DNA of 16,092 nt from DATCDR01 sp036510575 (GTDB lineage Bacteria > Actinomycetota > Acidimicrobiia > Acidimicrobiales > Bog-793). The stretch is taken from positions 1 to 16,092 of the forward strand of contig DATCDR010000126.1 of the NCBI GenBank assembly GCA_036510575.1, in the 5' to 3' direction. The translations under genes were made by a program, and so were the position numbers. Of this stretch, positions 14,662 through 16,092 are shown one piece after another (the first letter of the stretch is position 1; every line of letters begins with the position of its first letter). The notes under the pieces are model-generated. The model did no database searches and had not been told where the DNA came from. It saw only the letters and a program-made list of their open reading frames with translations.

Positions 14662-14815
14662 TACGTCCCCCATCTGTTGCGCTCAGTCGGTCTCACTAGC
14701 CCTTCGAGCGATCTCGTTCGGCGAACATTCCCACATTCTTTGCGTTGATGCTCGACCGTCGGATCCATGCCGCTCGGATAGCGTCGGTGATCGAGCTCAC
14801 CAGATGGAGGACCGG
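14662..14815. promoter_or_regulatory. Divergent intergenic region SDR / PRC-barrel-like gene
   Basis: These 154 nt should hold the promoters of both diverging genes. The SDR and PRC gene ribosome sites are visible at its two ends (GGGGGA on the minus strand, GGAGG at 14806-14810 on the plus strand). I could not assign convincing promoter boxes. Confidence 0.4.
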
Positions 14816-15172
14816 ATGGCTGACGAGCAGGAGATCTCGTACATGGCACTCGAGGTTGGTACTCCAACGCTGACTTCCTCGGGTACCGAGTTCGGAGCCG
14901 TTGAACACGTCTTGCAGCTCCCCGAGGAGGACCTCTTCGACGGGATCGTCGTTAAGGCAAATCACGGATTGCGATTCGTCGATCGCGACCAAATCGCCAA
15001 AATCACCACCTCAGCGGTGCACTGCTCAATTTCGGATGCCGACGCGGCTCAATTGCCAGCACCTAGTGGCACTTCGGACTATCACGCTGACCCCCTCCAG
15101 GATGCCGGATCGTCGCTCTCAGCACACTTCGGCCGACTCTTTGGTCGAGAGCACTGGCTCAAAGACCAGTAG
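14816..15172 (+). CDS. Small PRC-barrel-like protein
   Basis: A 118-residue soluble protein with no signal peptide or membrane segment. Residues about 7-75 read like a PRC-barrel domain: ALEVGTPTLTSSGTEFGAVE, then DLFDGIVVKANHGLRFVDRD and QIAKITTSAVHCSI, the strand order seen in actinobacterial PRC-barrel proteins with a DGIVV-type core. The C-terminal 40 residues look unstructured, then helical and basic (HFGRLFGREHWLKDQ). PRC barrels occur in RimM and photosynthetic reaction centre H subunits and in many small stress-linked proteins; no specific role can be given. The ATG at 14816 has a textbook GGAGG at 14806-14810; the ATG at 14804 lacks one, and a longer upstream ORF to 14441 would run into the SDR gene. 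Confidence 0.72.
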   Translation: MADEQEISYMALEVGTPTLTSSGTEFGAVEHVLQLPEEDLFDGIVVKANHGLRFVDRDQIAKITTSAVHCSISDADAAQLPAPSGTSDYHADPLQDAGSSLSAHFGRLFGREHWLKDQ

Positions 15173-15610
15173 GACTTTCGGGGCCAAGGCGCGCGCGGCG
15201 TTGAGGAACAGCGGTTCTCCGCGGTGACTGTATCGAGCTCCGTCGCTTGATTTCGACCGGACGGGGCTGGTACTCGTTCCAACCTTGTCGGCTGCTTGTT
15301 ATCGATCTTCAGGGAAGGGTGGCCGCAGCGGTCGTCGGTGAAGGCGACCAAACGTAGGCGAACTGTTGGGCGAGAGTTGTCGAGTGATAGTCCCAGAGTT
15401 TTTCGGCGGTTCATAGGATTCTGCGGAAGGCGAGTCCGCAAAGAGCTGTGCAGCGTTCAGGCACAGCGCCCGCGAGCGACCGAGTGGAGGATTGGTGACT
15501 GGATTGGGCAACCTGACCCGGGTCGGATGCCGTCGCCTTCGGTCACCCGGAACGCCGCTCGTCATCTTCTCCCGTACCGTCACACGCGTGACAGTGGGGG
15601 AACCTCTCAC
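15173..15610. other. 438-nt region without a recognised gene
   Basis: No ORF here has recognisable protein features. An ACTGG/CCAGT stem (8-nt loop) spans the PRC gene stop near 15153-15171 and is too weak for a firm terminator. Near the right end lie a GTCAC-ACGC-GTGAC dyad (15579-15592) and the ribosome site of the next gene. Base composition looks similar to the flanks. Confidence 0.45.
15579..15592. promoter_or_regulatory. Dyad upstream of the secreted repeat gene
   Basis: GTCAC and GTGAC form perfect 5-bp arms around ACGC, directly before the GGGGGAA ribosome site (15596-15602). Its place suits an operator or a leader hairpin, but the short arms make this tentative. Confidence 0.3.
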
Positions 15611-16092
15611 ATGAGAGCCGTTGCGCCGCGAGCCAAATACCCTGCTCGACTGCTCGCGTGCACGATGGCGATCTGCGCGCTCATGGCTCTGGCGATCGTG
15701 CCAACTCTTGCACGGTCGGCTTCGGCCTCGGCAAGCGGGTCGGCTACCTGGACCGTGGACGGGGGACCAGCAAGCCTGGGGGAAGAGGGGTCGAACTCCG
15801 TTGCTTGTCCTACCGCGACGTTTTGCATCGAGCTTCCGCCGAGTCAGTACGACCTCAACACGTACATTTGGAGCCCTGGGTCCTGGACGACTGCGAGTCT
15901 CGTAAATCCGGGTGGGATGCTGCAGATGAACAGCATCTCGTGCTTGTCCCGCTTGTTTTGCATGGCCGGAGGAGTTCTTACGACTCCGGTGTCTGTTATG
16001 GGCCATACAGAGTTTCAACAGGCTGCGATCACCGAGACCTGGAATGGATCTGCGTGGACGGAGATTGCCAATCCGGAGGCCGATGTGACTAA
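15611..16092 (+). CDS. Secreted Cys/Trp repeat protein, 3' end beyond window
   Basis: The first 160 residues of a longer exported protein. Residues 1-39 form a Sec signal peptide: basic start (MRAVAPRAKYPARL), hydrophobic core (LACTMAICALMALAIV), and a likely cut after ARSASA. The mature part shows a roughly 45-residue repeat in which a NS-(V/I)-(A/S)-C-x5-C element (C66/C72 and C111/C117) is followed by a W-x-G-x-W element (WSPGSW near 87-92, WNGSAW at 144-149). Paired cysteines may form disulfides outside the cell, and the repeat spacing fits a beta-propeller, though this is inference. Such repeats occur in secreted proteins of several actinobacterial lineages with unknown function. The ATG at 15611 follows GGGGGAA by 8 nt. 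No stop is reached before the edge. Confidence 0.8.
   Translation, partial: MRAVAPRAKYPARLLACTMAICALMALAIVPTLARSASASASGSATWTVDGGPASLGEEGSNSVACPTATFCIELPPSQYDLNTYIWSPGSWTTASLVNPGGMLQMNSISCLSRLFCMAGGVLTTPVSVMGHTEFQQAAITETWNGSAWTEIANPEADVT

Noticed and set aside
15378..15383. A second TGTCGA box on the plus strand, possible ECF42 promoter
   Set aside because: No CGAC or CGTC follows at 16-18 nt and the nearest gene starts more than 220 nt away.
15549..15575. GGAAC...CGT resembling a classical ECF promoter before the secreted repeat gene
   Set aside because: The spacer is 19 nt, outside the normal 15-17 nt, and the match is short.
15299..16018. Long minus-strand ORF (239 codons) opposite the secreted repeat gene
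   Set aside because: Highly Arg/Pro/Ser-rich shadow of a gene with signal peptide, ribosome site and repeats on the plus strand.

Overview
The window is 16 kb of GC-rich, densely packed bacterial DNA. Gene content and style point to an actinomycete (Actinomycetota): an actinobacterial-type GT4 glycogen/maltose-1-phosphate synthase beside GlgC, GlgE with a one-CBM GlgB, an ECF42-like sigma factor paired with a DGPF (YCII-related) protein, GTG starts, and 4-nt start/stop overlaps. A secreted Cys/Trp repeat protein at the right edge would fit the acidimicrobial branch, but that placement is weak.

Left part (1-8976): a complete alpha-glucan module arranged around a divergent intergenic region at 3001-3235. 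Leftward run glgC and glgA/glgM (4-nt GTGA overlap), then after 127 nt the 5' part of guaA. Rightward run glgP, glgE (overlapping glgP) and glgB. Together they give glucose-1-phosphate -> ADP-glucose (GlgC) -> maltose-1-phosphate and/or linear glucan (GlgA/GlgM) -> glucan extension (GlgE) -> branching (GlgB), with GlgP returning glucose-1-phosphate. No trehalose-linked genes (treS, maltokinase) are present in the window.

Middle (8977-11215): a DUF503 (YlxP-like) gene and a translationally coupled pair, a DGPF protein followed by an ECF42-like sigma factor. The pair is preceded by a close match to the promoter motif described for ECF42 factors (TGTCGA, 17-nt spacer, CGTC), which suggests autoregulation. 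The sigma factor appears to lack the last part of the usual C-terminal extension.

Right part (11216-16092): a Tat-exported alpha/beta-hydrolase esterase; a membrane-anchored seven-repeat Asp-box (BNR) beta-propeller that is split in two ORFs, probably by a one-base frameshift; an SDR oxidoreductase with altered cofactor motifs; a divergent small PRC-barrel-like protein; a 438-nt gene-free stretch; and the start of a secreted Cys/Trp repeat protein that runs off the edge. I saw no tRNA, rRNA, CRISPR array or insertion sequence. The main leads are the ECF42 promoter with its shortened sigma factor, the split propeller, and the GlgP-containing GlgE cluster; I found no clear sign of a wholly new system.
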